Below, in pieces: positions 27,239 through 36,313 of a DNA stretch of 64,000 nt (position 1 is the first letter of the stretch; every line of letters begins with the position of its first letter). A model generated the notes under the pieces. It worked only from the letters and a program-made list of their open reading frames with translations, searched no databases and was not told the DNA's origin. The DNA is taken from positions 186,001 through 250,000 of the forward strand of contig NZ_JAUSSN010000001.1 in NCBI RefSeq assembly GCF_030812335.1, in the 5' to 3' direction. This stretch comes from Pseudarthrobacter oxydans (GTDB lineage: Bacteria > Actinomycetota > Actinomycetes > Actinomycetales > Micrococcaceae). Both the position numbers and the translations under genes were made by a program.

Positions 27239-28700
27239 CCGCGGACGCCCTCCGCCAAGGCAGCACGGATGCCGCGGGCCGCAGCAAGTCAACCCGCAGC
27301 CGGTCCGGAACCCCTTCGAACGGCCCGCCCTGCGGATCATCCATCCCGTACCGGCGGACCACGTCGTGGCTGGGGTCCCAGATCTCCCAGGCCACCCGCG
27401 CCATGAGGTAGCCGGTGGCAATCATGTGGAAGACGACGGCCAGGACGTAGTAGGGCATATCAATATTGTGCTGGGAGACGCCGCCGCTCGTCACCTGTCC
27501 GAGGTACATCCAGACGGCCGCCCAGTGCAGCGCCTCGAAGGTCTGCCAGATCAGGAAGTCGCGCCAGCGCGGCCGGGCCAGGGCAAGCAACGGGATGAGC
27601 CAGATGACGAACTGGGGTGAGTAGACCTTGTTAGTCAGGATGAACGCGGCAACGATCAGGAAGACGAGCTGTGCGAGCCTGGGCCGCCGGGGCGCGGCCA
27701 GAGCCAGTGCGCCGATCAGCACACAGGCCAGCACGAAGATGTTCATGGCCAGGGTGTTGATCGCCTCGGGCTGCAGGGGGAGCCAGCCCAGCCGCCCGGC
27801 GACGAGGTTGTAGGCAAACCAGGGCGAGCTGTAGCCCGCGGGCCGGTCCTCGGTGAACTGGTAGAAGTATTTCCAGCCTTCCGGATTGACGGCGGCAACC
27901 GGGAGGTTGACGGCCAGCCACGCGGCGGCGGCGGCGCCGGCCGTGACCAGGACCGCCCGGATCCTCCCGGTGCGCAGGGCCAGCAGGAGGACAGCGCCAA
28001 GAATCAGCACCGGGTAGAGCTTCGTTGCGGTGCCCAGCCCGATGAAGATCCCGGCCAGCACGAGTTTGTTCCGAGAGAAGAAATACATGCCCAGGGCCAG
28101 CAGTCCAACAGCCCACATGTCCCAGTTGATGGTGCCGGCCAGGATGAGGCCGGGAGCCACCGCCACCATGGCCGCGTCCCAGGGTCGACGGCGGGCCATC
28201 CGTGCCGTGGCGAGGACCGTAACGATCCAGACGGCCAGGATCAGGGCTGCGTTGATGTCGAAGTAGGCCAGGATGCGGCCGGCCGAGACGCCCTCGCCGG
28301 GCACCAGCAGGGCCGTGGCGCCTGCGATGAAGCCCATGAGGACGGGGTACTCGAAGAACGTCCCCTGCGTGATGAAGGGGAAGGTACCTTCGCCGAGGCC
28401 GCGGTTCTTGAACAGTTCCGGGAAGTCCGAATAGCAGGTCGCATAGAACTGGCCCGGGGTTTCCCAGCCGTTGCCGCGGCAGTAGGACTTGAGCAGGACG
28501 CCGATCACGGCTGCCAGAACGGTGAGCAGGATCAGGACGCGTTCGACGGTGAAAAATCCGGGGGAAACGATGCCGGGGGCAGAGCGGCGGCCCATGGGTC
28601 CACCGATCAGCTCGGTGAAGTTCCTCAGCATGGGGTCGCTGCGGCTCGGAATGACCAGTCGGACACGTCTGCGGTGCTCCGGCGGCTTAGTCTCCTGCAT
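27231..28700 (-). CDS. GT87-family (DUF2029) mannosyltransferase-like membrane protein
   Basis: A 489-residue multi-TM glycosyltransferase of the GT-C fold, DUF2029/GT87 family, related to actinobacterial PimE/alpha-1,2-mannosyltransferases that use polyprenyl-phosphate mannose. About 11-12 TM helices are seen, with conserved loops such as YFEYPVLMGFIAGATALL and TKLYPVLILGAVLLL. It is co-transcribed with the desaturase-like oxidoreductase. It probably glycosylates a cell-envelope lipid or polysaccharide; the acceptor is unknown. Confidence 0.88.
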   Translation of the reverse strand: MQETKPPEHRRRVRLVIPSRSDPMLRNFTELIGGPMGRRSAPGIVSPGFFTVERVLILLTVLAAVIGVLLKSYCRGNGWETPGQFYATCYSDFPELFKNRGLGEGTFPFITQGTFFEYPVLMGFIAGATALLVPGEGVSAGRILAYFDINAALILAVWIVTVLATARMARRRPWDAAMVAVAPGLILAGTINWDMWAVGLLALGMYFFSRNKLVLAGIFIGLGTATKLYPVLILGAVLLLALRTGRIRAVLVTAGAAAAAWLAVNLPVAAVNPEGWKYFYQFTEDRPAGYSSPWFAYNLVAGRLGWLPLQPEAINTLAMNIFVLACVLIGALALAAPRRPRLAQLVFLIVAAFILTNKVYSPQFVIWLIPLLALARPRWRDFLIWQTFEALHWAAVWMYLGQVTSGGVSQHNIDMPYYVLAVVFHMIATGYLMARVAWEIWDPSHDVVRRYGMDDPQGGPFEGVPDRLRVDLLRPAASVLPWRRASADA

Positions 28701-28710
28701 GTCCCCGAGC

Positions 28711-28830
28711 TTACCGGGGCGGCTGCGGGTGCCGGTGCTGCGCCGGGCGGACGGCTGAACGGGTGCTTAACCGGGGGAGCCCACGCGTCGCCGCGTGGGC
28801 TCCTTGCGGATCGGTTCCGATGTCAGTCAT
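28711..28830 (-). CDS. putative 39-residue protein, sORF2
   Basis: A small frame beginning MTDIGTDPQGAHAATRG after a near-consensus AAGGAGGAACCG ribosome-binding site, ending TAA. The rest is Arg/Pro/His-rich. It starts 29 bases after sORF1 ends. A strong hairpin (28776-28803) lies inside the frame, which argues either that the hairpin terminates transcription early or that the ORF is fortuitous. No family is recognised and there is no signal peptide. Confidence 0.35.
   Translation of the reverse strand: MTDIGTDPQGAHAATRGLPRLSTRSAVRPAQHRHPQPPR
28776..28803. terminator. 12-bp stem hairpin
   Basis: GGAGCCCACGCG pairs with CGCGTGGGCTCC around TCGC. No U-run follows on either strand. It lies inside sORF2 and downstream of sORF1, so it could be the terminator or attenuator of the small transcript. 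Confidence 0.6.
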
Positions 28831-28859
28831 CGGTTCCTCCTTCGATGCCGGGACCTGCC

Positions 28860-29000
28860 TCAGCGGATGAGGCCCATCTGGTGCATAACGACGTAGACGT
28901 CTTCACGCTTCTGGTCGAGGAGTTGTCCGTTGAACAGCGTTGTGTGCCGTGGGGCCGGTTTGAGGCCCCGGCGCAGTATTCTCTGGAGTTTCTGCTTCAT
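28860..29000 (-). CDS. putative 46-residue basic protein, sORF1
   Basis: A small ORF beginning MKQKLQRILRRGLKPAPR and ending VYVVMHQMGLIR. The ATG at 29000 follows GGGAGGTGACCACC, a strong ribosome-binding site; a longer frame from 29237 has no comparable site. The N-terminus is strongly basic and amphipathic; there is no signal peptide or Cys. It does not match a family I recognise. With sORF2 it may form a small operon under the TAATTGG repeats at 29097-29185. It could encode a regulatory or antimicrobial peptide; that is speculation. Confidence 0.5.
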   Translation of the reverse strand: MKQKLQRILRRGLKPAPRHTTLFNGQLLDQKREDVYVVMHQMGLIR

Positions 29001-29096
29001 GGTGGTCACCTCCCGCCGCCGGCTCGTGCTGCGTGGTCGGGCTGTGATGCTGGCAATTGTCACGATGGACCTTTCATTGGTACTGCGGGAACGGGG

Positions 29097-29185
29097 GTAA
29101 TTGGGCATGCCAATTAGAGCCTCTGTGAATTGAAGAATAAAAGGCCGTAATTGGGCAGGCAAATGCCCGGCGCTAATTACACGGT
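29097..29185. promoter_or_regulatory. paired TAATTGGGCA inverted repeats upstream of sORF1
   Basis: TAATTGG-GCATG-CCAATTA at about 29097-29115 is a 7+7 inverted repeat. A second TAATTGGGCA element follows about 40 bp later with an inner GGGCA/TGCCC repeat and a closing TAATTA. Two such elements about 100-180 bp upstream of sORF1 suggest an operator pair. Confidence 0.4.
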
Positions 29186-29647
29186 TTCGCAAAAGCGAAG
29201 GGAGGCTCTTGGACGCGGGGCGCCGCAACCCCAACAAGAAGCTGGGTTCCGAACTTTGGGGATGCTGCGCAACCGCGTGGTTCCGCCCGTTCAGTCCACT
29301 GTCACGGGACTCCCGGGAAGGGGAGTGCCGGTACCGCGCTGGCTCCGCTTCCTAGGTCAGGGACCTGGCGGCGGCGGGAGGGGTCAGGAGACAGTCGGAC
29401 CGAAATTTGGGCGCAATTCAGCGTCAGAGGCCGGGGTGGCGGCGACGAAGTACATCCATCCGCTAGTCAAAGTAATCATTTATCCCAACCTCCTTTTCTG
29501 TTATGCCGTGGCTCCGGCTGACTAGCCGGGCGACGCGCGCCTCGACCCCGGCAGGACGCTCTGGGGTCAGAAATAAAAATACACCAACAATGCAGCACTT
29601 GACTACCGCATTCATAAACTTTCTTGAAGTTATTTTCTAAATCGTGT

Positions 29648-30232
29648 TTATAGTCCCCAGCGGACCACTGCCGGGGTCTTCTTGTCCCAGCCGAGTGTGC
29701 AGACTTTCGCGGTTCCGAGGATAAAGTGCCGGCCCTCGTGGGGATCGAGCCCCAGCCACCGGGCGGTGAGGATCCGGGAGAAGTGTCCATGGGCCACGAT
29801 GAGCACATTGTCCAGGCCGGATTCCAGCACCCGTGCCACGATCTTGTCGGCGCGCGCGGCGACGTCATCGAGCGCTTCGCCGTTCGGCACCCCGTGGGTC
29901 CAGATCAGGTACTCCGGGTTGTCCTTGCGGATGAGGTCCGAGCTGATGCCCTCGTAGTCTCCGTAGTCCCATTCGACCGCGAGCGGCTCCAGCTGGGCGT
30001 CGGGGAAGCCGGCGAGTTCCGCGGTCCGGCGCGCACGGCGCAGCGGGGACGTCAGCACCAGGTCGAAGTCGACGGCGTCGAGCACCTTGCGTGCCTCCAC
30101 GGACTGCTGCTCCCCCTCGACGGTAAGCGGGAGGTCGGTGAGGCCGGTGTACTGGCCGCTCTTGGACCACTCCGTTTCGCCGTGCCGCAGGATCCACAGC
30201 TGCGGGCGGGGGGCGTTGGAAGGTGCAATCAC
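29648..30232 (-). CDS. histidine phosphatase family protein
   Basis: A 194-residue phosphoglycerate-mutase-like phosphatase. The catalytic RHGETEWSKSGQYTG lies at residues 16-30 and the second catalytic His in NVLIVAHGHFSRI near 150. The GTG start sits directly after the CCA-transferase stop (TAA then GTG), with GAGGAG nine bases upstream, so the two genes are co-transcribed. The substrate is not defined; family members act on phosphosugars, cofactors or nucleotides. Confidence 0.93.
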   Translation of the reverse strand: MIAPSNAPRPQLWILRHGETEWSKSGQYTGLTDLPLTVEGEQQSVEARKVLDAVDFDLVLTSPLRRARRTAELAGFPDAQLEPLAVEWDYGDYEGISSDLIRKDNPEYLIWTHGVPNGEALDDVAARADKIVARVLESGLDNVLIVAHGHFSRILTARWLGLDPHEGRHFILGTAKVCTLGWDKKTPAVVRWGL

Positions 30233-31699
30233 TTAGGACTCCTCGGTTGAGAGTGCGACGGCGGACTCGGGCTGTGCAGCCCACCATTCGTGCAGTTTGG
30301 CCTCGGCGACGGCGGGTTCGAGCGGGCCGTGCTCCATCCGTTCCTCCAGCAGGAATTTGTAGGCGCGGCCGACAACAGGGCCGGGCTTGAGTCCCAGGAG
30401 TTCCATGATCCGCCCGCCGTCGAGGTCCGGGCGGACGGCCTCCAGCGATTCCTGCTCCCGCAGGGCCGCGATCCGGGCCTCGAGGTCGTCGTAGGCGAAG
30501 GCCAGCCGCTCGGCCTTGCGCTGGTTGCGGGTGGTCACGTCCGAGCGGGTCAGCCGGTGCAGCCGTTCGAGCAGCGGACCGGCGTCGGTGACGTAGCGGC
30601 GGACCGCGGAATCGCTCCAGCCGGCTTCGCCGTAGCCGTAGAAGCGCATGTGCAGTTCCACCAGCTTGGCCACGGCCTTGATGGTGTCGTTGTCGAAGCG
30701 CAGCGCCTTCATCCGTTTTGTCGTCAGTTTGGACCCGACCATGTCGTGGTGCCGGAAGCTCACCGCGCCGCCCGGTTCGAAGCGTCGCGTGGCCGGCTTC
30801 CCGACGTCGTGCATCAGGGCTGCGAACCGCAGCACAAAGTCCGGCCCGGGCACCGGGCCGTCGGGATCCGTTTCGAGTGCGGCGGCCTGCTCCAGGACCT
30901 GGAGCGAGTGCTGGTACACGTCCTTGTGCCGGTGGTGCTCATCCGATTCGAGGCGCAGGGCGGAGACCTCCGGCAGCACGAAGTCAGCCAGCCCGGTGTC
31001 CACGAGGAGGTCCACGCCGGCCCGGGGGTGCGCCGCGCAAATGAGCTTGACCAGCTCCTCGCGGACCCGTTCCGCGGAGATCATGGTGATCCGTTCCGCC
31101 ATCCGGGACATCGCGGAGCGGACGTCCTCATGCACCGTGATCCCCAGCTGCGCGGCGAAGCGGGCGGCGCGCATCATCCGCAGCGGATCGTCGGAGAAGG
31201 AGGATTCCGGCGCCCCCGGGGTGGCGAGGATGGAGGCGTGGAGGTCGCGGACGCCGCCGAACGGATCCACGAGCTCCAGCGCGGGCAGGCGCAGGGCCAT
31301 GGCGTTGATCGTGAAGTCCCGGCGCAGCAGGTCATCTGTCAGCGACGTTCCGAACGCCACCGCGGGTTTGCGGGAGTCGGGATCGTACGCCTCGGCGCGG
31401 TAGGTGGTGATTTCGATCTGGAAGCCGGCCTTGCGCATCCCGATGGTGCCAAAGGCGCGCCCGATTTCCCAGTAGTTGTCGGCCCACTTCCTGATCAGGG
31501 CGACCGTCTGGTCCGGGGTGGCGTCGGTGGTGAAGTCCAGGTCGGGGGACACCCTGCCCAGGAACAGGTCGCGCACGGGCCCGCCCACCAGGGAGAGTTC
31601 GTGGCCGGCGTCGACAAACCGCTGCCCAAGCTCCAGGACCACAGGGTCCACCTGGAAATCAACAGTGTGCGAGTCAGTCTTGTGATGTGCGTGCGCCAT
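30233..31699 (-). CDS. cca: CCA tRNA nucleotidyltransferase
   Basis: A 488-residue class II nucleotidyltransferase that adds or repairs the CCA end of tRNAs. Visible parts: the polymerase head LVGGPVRDLFLGRVSPDLDFTTDA (catalytic DxD), RRDFTINAMALRL, the tRNA-binding neck, and an HD domain with AALMHDVGKPATR. Length matches actinobacterial CCA enzymes. It is divergent from the NUDIX gene, as is usual in this group near murJ. A poly(A)-polymerase activity is less likely given the CCA-type motifs. Confidence 0.95.
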   Translation of the reverse strand: MAHAHHKTDSHTVDFQVDPVVLELGQRFVDAGHELSLVGGPVRDLFLGRVSPDLDFTTDATPDQTVALIRKWADNYWEIGRAFGTIGMRKAGFQIEITTYRAEAYDPDSRKPAVAFGTSLTDDLLRRDFTINAMALRLPALELVDPFGGVRDLHASILATPGAPESSFSDDPLRMMRAARFAAQLGITVHEDVRSAMSRMAERITMISAERVREELVKLICAAHPRAGVDLLVDTGLADFVLPEVSALRLESDEHHRHKDVYQHSLQVLEQAAALETDPDGPVPGPDFVLRFAALMHDVGKPATRRFEPGGAVSFRHHDMVGSKLTTKRMKALRFDNDTIKAVAKLVELHMRFYGYGEAGWSDSAVRRYVTDAGPLLERLHRLTRSDVTTRNQRKAERLAFAYDDLEARIAALREQESLEAVRPDLDGGRIMELLGLKPGPVVGRAYKFLLEERMEHGPLEPAVAEAKLHEWWAAQPESAVALSTEES

Positions 31700-31869
31700 A
31701 GTTTCTTAAGCTTGTCAGAAAACCCGGCCAGCACCACACCGAATGCTCGCCAAGTCCGGCTCCTTGCAGCGAAGCCGGGGACGGATCGGGCGATCCACTT
31801 TCCCGGCCGTCCACTTTCCTGCCATGTTTAGGTCATCAAGTGCGGACAAGAGTCGTTAGAGTGGACTTC

Positions 31870-32418
31870 ATGGCCCATCCCGTACCGAGCGCTCCCGGCA
31901 GGAGGACAAACGCACCGTTGCCGTCGGCAATCGGTGCCAATGTCGCGCCGGTCCAGCACTCCGGACAGGCCTCGCTCCCCACGGTGGAAGAAATCTCCGC
32001 CGGCGGCGTTGTGGTGGACACTTCCGACGGCGAACTGCGGGTTGCGATCATTGCCCGCCTTAACCGCGGCGGGCGGCTGGAATGGTGCCTGCCCAAAGGC
32101 CATCCGGAAGGGAAGGAAAGCAACGAGGAAGCCGCCGTGCGGGAGATCGCGGAGGAAACGGGCATCGAGGGCAAGATCCTCGCACCGCTGGGAAGCATCG
32201 ACTACTGGTTCACGGTCAGCGGGCACCGCGTCCACAAGACCGTCCACCACTACCTTCTGCAGGCCACGGGCGGGGAACTGACGATCGAGAATGATCCGGA
32301 CAAGGAAGCCGTGGACGTCGCCTGGGTTCCCATCCTTGAGCTGGCCCGGAAGCTCTCCTTCCCGAACGAACGCCGCATCGCCGACCTGGCCAAGGAAGTT
32401 CTGCCAGAACACCGTTAG
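31870..32418 (+). CDS. NUDIX hydrolase
   Basis: A 182-residue NUDIX-domain protein. The box GHPEGKESNEEAAVREIAEETGIEG fits GX5EX7REUXEEXGU, giving the Mg-binding Glu residues. ISAGGVVVDTSDGELRVAII precedes it. The ATG at 31870 was preferred to a GTG at 31840 because MAHPVPSAPGRRTN is the form typical of the group; there is no clear ribosome-binding site, and the transcript could be leaderless. Likely substrates are nucleoside diphosphate derivatives or damaged nucleotides. It is divergent from cca. Confidence 0.92.
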   Translation: MAHPVPSAPGRRTNAPLPSAIGANVAPVQHSGQASLPTVEEISAGGVVVDTSDGELRVAIIARLNRGGRLEWCLPKGHPEGKESNEEAAVREIAEETGIEGKILAPLGSIDYWFTVSGHRVHKTVHHYLLQATGGELTIENDPDKEAVDVAWVPILELARKLSFPNERRIADLAKEVLPEHR

Positions 32419-32478
32419 GCCCCCACAACCCCCCTTATCGGACGCGGATAGCGCCTAAATCAGTGCCCGGATGAGACG

Positions 32479-34533
32479 ATGAAGACGATGTCATCACCCA
32501 AACCCACCCCCGCGCACTCCGGCCCCGCCGATTCCAACGCCGTCCAATCCGGAGAAGTCCGTTCCAGCGCCATCATGGCTGCCGGAACGCTGGTCTCGCG
32601 TTTCCTGGGCTTCGCCAAGACCTGGATGCTGGCGGCCGCCCTCGGGCTGGGCTCCACGGTCAACGACACGTTCATCAACGCGAACAATCTGCCGAACCTG
32701 ATCTTCCTGCTGGTGGCGGGCGGCGTCTTCAATGCCGTGCTGGTGCCCCAGATCATCAAGGCCAGCAAGGCTCCGGACAAGGGAGCGGACTACATCAGCC
32801 GGCTGCTGACGCTCGCCGTGCTGGTCCTGCTGACGCTGACTCTGACAGTGACGCTGCTGGCGCCGTGGGTCATTGAGCTCACGACGCAGGGATACTCGCC
32901 GGAGCAGAAGGCCCTCGCGGTGTCCTTCGCGTTCCTGTGCCTTCCGCAGATCTTCTTCTACGGGCTGTACGCCCTGCTGACCCAGGTGCTCAATGCCCAC
33001 GGCGCGTTCGGGCCCGCGATGTGGGCGCCGATCCTGAACAATATTGTCGCGATCGCCGGCCTCGGCATGTTCATCTGGACCTTCGGCGCCAACGCCGGCA
33101 ACCCCCACACCCTGGACACCTGGGGCTCCACCCAGACTTTCCTGGTGGCCGGATTCTCTACCCTCGGTGTCATTGCCCAGACCGCCATCCTGCTGGTCCC
33201 GGTGTTCCGGCTCCGGCTCGGGCTGCGGCCGCGCTTCGGCTGGCGCGGGGTCGGACTGGGCCAGGCCGCCAGGCTGAGCGTCTGGACCCTGGCGACAGCC
33301 GCCGTCGGGCAGCTGGCCTTCCTGTACGTCATGCGCATCGCCACGATCCCGGGCGCGGAGCGCCTCCGGCTGGAACAGGCAGGGGATCCGGCCGCCGATA
33401 CGCTGCCCGGCAACGCGGTGCTGGAGGTGGCCAGCCAGCTGTACCTGCTCCCTCACTCGATCATCGCGCTGTCGCTCGCCACGGTGCTGTTCAACCGGAT
33501 GACCCGGGCCTCGCAGGACGGGGACCACGCCGCGCTGCGCAATGCGCTCTCCCACGGGCTCAGGACCATGGCCGTGGCCACCGTGTTCGGCGCTTTGGCC
33601 CTGTTCGCGCTGGCCGGGCCGCTGGGCATGTTCTTCTCGGGCGGGGTGCCCCAGGACGGCGTCATGCTGGCCCAGACGCTGACCATCCTGGCCCTCAGCA
33701 CGCCGTTCATGAGCGCCAACTTCATGATGTCCCGTGTGTTCTACGCCAATGAGGACGCCCGGACACCGTTTTTCATCCAGCTGGTGCTGGCCCTCGTGAA
33801 CGTGGTTGCCGCGTTCACCATCCAGTTCCTGCCGTTCGATCAGATTATCTTCGCCATCGCCGTCCTCTACACCGGCGGCAATATCCTCTCCGTGATCGTC
33901 AGCGCGATCTTCCTGCGCCGGCTCCTGGGTCACCTGGACGGCCCGCGGATCGCCAACGCCTACATCCGGATGGGCTACGCCGCGCTGGGTTCCGCCCTGG
34001 CCGGTGCGGCGGCGTTGTGGCTGATGGGCAGCTACAGCCGGGACGGGTTCGCCTGGAGCACCCCCGCCGCCGCGCTGGTGACGATCGTCGTCGTCGGGCC
34101 CGTGATGCTGGCGGCCTACCTGCTCCTGCTGAAGCTCTTCCGGGTGACCGAGCTGAGCGACCTGCTGCAGCCTCTGCTGGGTCGGCTGCGCCGCCGGTCG
34201 GCTGCGGAGCCCGCTGCCGGGACTCATCCTGACGGCGCCCCCGCAGGCCAGCCGAGGCCGGAACGCGCCACTGTCGCGGTGGACACCGGACTCATTCCAA
34301 GGATTTCCGGGGAATTCGACGCTTCCTCCTTCCGTGCCGGTCCTGACCTGTCCGAACGGGACGAACGGGCCGGACGCACCGGCCCCGAAGGTGGCTACCT
34401 CCCCGCCGAGGATCTGCCCAGCACCGCGGAGGGCGGCCTGGGCGGCGATGTCCCCCTGCCCGGGCGCAGGACCTACCAGGGCCCGGCAGGGCACAACCCC
34501 TACTTCCCGTTCGGCGGCAAGAAGAAAAAATAG
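32479..34533 (+). CDS. murJ: murein lipid II flippase MurJ
   Basis: A 684-residue MOP-superfamily protein of the MurJ/MviN family, which flips lipid II across the membrane for peptidoglycan synthesis. SAIMAAGTLVSRFLGFAKTWMLAAALG is the first TM hairpin, and about 14 TM helices follow. The last 120 residues are a hydrophilic cytoplasmic tail rich in Gly, Pro, Arg and Glu, ending in GGKKKK. In mycobacteria a pseudokinase and periplasmic domain are fused after the MviN core; here the equivalent regions seem to be encoded by the next gene. Confidence 0.95.
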   Translation: MKTMSSPKPTPAHSGPADSNAVQSGEVRSSAIMAAGTLVSRFLGFAKTWMLAAALGLGSTVNDTFINANNLPNLIFLLVAGGVFNAVLVPQIIKASKAPDKGADYISRLLTLAVLVLLTLTLTVTLLAPWVIELTTQGYSPEQKALAVSFAFLCLPQIFFYGLYALLTQVLNAHGAFGPAMWAPILNNIVAIAGLGMFIWTFGANAGNPHTLDTWGSTQTFLVAGFSTLGVIAQTAILLVPVFRLRLGLRPRFGWRGVGLGQAARLSVWTLATAAVGQLAFLYVMRIATIPGAERLRLEQAGDPAADTLPGNAVLEVASQLYLLPHSIIALSLATVLFNRMTRASQDGDHAALRNALSHGLRTMAVATVFGALALFALAGPLGMFFSGGVPQDGVMLAQTLTILALSTPFMSANFMMSRVFYANEDARTPFFIQLVLALVNVVAAFTIQFLPFDQIIFAIAVLYTGGNILSVIVSAIFLRRLLGHLDGPRIANAYIRMGYAALGSALAGAAALWLMGSYSRDGFAWSTPAAALVTIVVVGPVMLAAYLLLLKLFRVTELSDLLQPLLGRLRRRSAAEPAAGTHPDGAPAGQPRPERATVAVDTGLIPRISGEFDASSFRAGPDLSERDERAGRTGPEGGYLPAEDLPSTAEGGLGGDVPLPGRRTYQGPAGHNPYFPFGGKKKK

Positions 34534-34705
34534 TATCCGGCCGCGTCTGCGTCGCCGTGCTTCCGTGGCCGGACCGGTGCATCGGCTAGGATCGAAGACT
34601 AACAAGGGGAGTTGCAGACCAGGGGTCCACCGGCTTTACCGGACGGCTCGCGGTCACTGATGAAGTGATCAGCTCGGCAGCTCCCGGACAGTCTAGGAGG
34701 AGCCC

Positions 34706-36313
34706 GTGTCCCACCCGATCGATGTCGGATCAGTACTAGGTGGCCGTTACAAGGTCACTGCCACTGTACTGACCTCACATGACCAGGATCTGGTGCTGGA
34801 CGGTGTGGACCAGGTACTCAACCGTGCCGTGAGCATCCTGGTGGCCGGCCCCGACAACGCCGATCAGGTGGCCCGAAGCGCCCGCGAAGTCGCCACGGGG
34901 GAACGTCCCGGCCACGTACAGATCCTCGATCTGGGGGTCAGTGAGGACACGACCTACCTCATCACCAACCACACTCCGGCCGCTGACCTGCTGGACCTGG
35001 TGGTATCGTCCCACCCGCCCTACGTCGAACCGTTCTTCACGGACACGCTGGGCAGCGAAATCTTCGGTCAGCCGCGATCCCACGAGCCCGAAACCTACGA
35101 CGGCCTCTACGACGAAGAAGAGGTGGACGCCGGGTACATCACCTACGGGCAGAACCAGAAGCCGGCCGCGCCGGCGCAGAAGGCCAAGCCGGCGGTGCCG
35201 CCGGTTTCCCCTGCCCGCCCGCCATTGCGTCCGGCCACGTCGACGCAGGCCGCTGGCGCTGGGGCCGGCGCCGCCGGCGCCGCCGGACTGGCTGGCGGAG
35301 CCGCCGCGGGTGGAGCCGCAGCGGCCGCGTCATCCAGCGCGAAGTCCCCCGACACCGCATCGCAGGAGGCCGCCCCCCACGTAACGGCTCCCCAGCCGGT
35401 CCAGGGAGGCTCCCCGAAACCCGCTGCACGTGATTCCACGCCGCCAACACCTGCGGAAACACCCAAGGTGTCGCTGTGGTCAGACGACGACTACGACCAG
35501 CCCGCCCCCGACAGCGGGCGCACTTCCCAGCAGGGTCAGGCACCGGCATTTGCCGCTGCGGCCGAGAGTGCCTCCGCGGACCGCGCCCCGGGGTTCTTCC
35601 CGGGCTCGGCCCGGACCAGCCACTCCGCCGCAGATGATGAGTACTACGGCAAGGACGAGGAACCTCCGCGCGAGCCCCGCTCCATGCGCTGGCTGGTCGG
35701 CGGACTGCTGGCCGCGGTCCTCGTGGTGGGCCTGGTTCTGGCCGTGACCAATCTCGGCAGTCTCTTCACGAACACTCCTGAGCCCATCGCCGGCACTACG
35801 TCCCCCGGCGCGCCCGGTCCGACGTCGGCAAAGCCGTCAGGTACCGCCAGCGCCGCGCCGGCCTCCGGCCCGCCCGTCATTGAGGACGTCACGCGGCTGG
35901 GCAACTTTGACTTTGCCGGCACCTATGACGGTGACCTGGTCAAAACCTTTGACGGCAATGCCGCGAGCTACTGGTCGGACATGGAATTCGCCACGGACAA
36001 CTGGGGCGGCCTGACCACCGAGGTTCCGCTCGTCGTCAAGCTCGAGAACCCCTCCGAGGTCTCCTCGGTGACGCTGAGCCAGCTGGGGGCGTCCGGCGGC
36101 AGCATCAGCGTCTTCACCAACGACAGTCCGTCCCTGGACGGCGCCAAGCAGGTTGGCAGCAACAGCTTCACCTCCCCGGACCTGACGATGCCCCTGCAGG
36201 AGCCCACCACCGCGGAGTATGTCATCGTCTCAATCAAGACCCTGCCCAAGCTCGCGTCCCCGAAGACCCGGTACGGGTTTGGCCTCCGTCTGGCCGAGAT
36301 CAAGGTCCAGTAG
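34706..36313 (+). CDS. pseudokinase-like membrane protein with discoidin-like ectodomain
   Basis: A 535-residue single-TM protein next to murJ. Residues 1-110 resemble a kinase N-lobe (VGSVLGGRYKVTATVL, then SAREVATGERPGHVQILDLGVSEDTTYLI) but the catalytic loop HRDxK and DFG are absent. A long Pro/Ala-rich linker follows, then a TM helix (about 328-352, WLVGGLLAAVLVVGLVLAV). The C-terminal 145 residues look like a galactose-binding/discoidin fold (KTFDGNAASYWSDMEF, and GFGLRLAEIKV at the end). The GTG start has AGGAGG. This arrangement matches the C-terminal half of mycobacterial MviN, here a separate gene. A regulatory role in lipid II flipping is inferred. Confidence 0.8.
   Translation: MSHPIDVGSVLGGRYKVTATVLTSHDQDLVLDGVDQVLNRAVSILVAGPDNADQVARSAREVATGERPGHVQILDLGVSEDTTYLITNHTPAADLLDLVVSSHPPYVEPFFTDTLGSEIFGQPRSHEPETYDGLYDEEEVDAGYITYGQNQKPAAPAQKAKPAVPPVSPARPPLRPATSTQAAGAGAGAAGAAGLAGGAAAGGAAAAASSSAKSPDTASQEAAPHVTAPQPVQGGSPKPAARDSTPPTPAETPKVSLWSDDDYDQPAPDSGRTSQQGQAPAFAAAAESASADRAPGFFPGSARTSHSAADDEYYGKDEEPPREPRSMRWLVGGLLAAVLVVGLVLAVTNLGSLFTNTPEPIAGTTSPGAPGPTSAKPSGTASAAPASGPPVIEDVTRLGNFDFAGTYDGDLVKTFDGNAASYWSDMEFATDNWGGLTTEVPLVVKLENPSEVSSVTLSQLGASGGSISVFTNDSPSLDGAKQVGSNSFTSPDLTMPLQEPTTAEYVIVSIKTLPKLASPKTRYGFGLRLAEIKVQ

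Larger units (their letters stand above)
28701..29647. other. 947-bp region with only two small ORFs
   Basis: Between the GT87 gene and the histidine phosphatase (both minus strand) I see two small minus-strand ORFs with good ribosome-binding sites, a strong hairpin and two TAATTGGGCA-containing inverted repeats. From 29240 to 29647 nothing was recognised. The part after 29440 is AT-rich compared with its surroundings, which may mark a promoter or acquired DNA. Confidence 0.6.

Noticed and set aside
28860..29237. Longer 125-residue version of sORF1
   Set aside because: The extra N-terminus crosses the operator-like repeats and has no ribosome-binding site; the internal ATG at 29000 does.
29151..29525. 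124-residue plus-strand frame
   Set aside because: No ribosome-binding site or family; it overlaps the putative operators of sORF1 and ends in AT-rich DNA.
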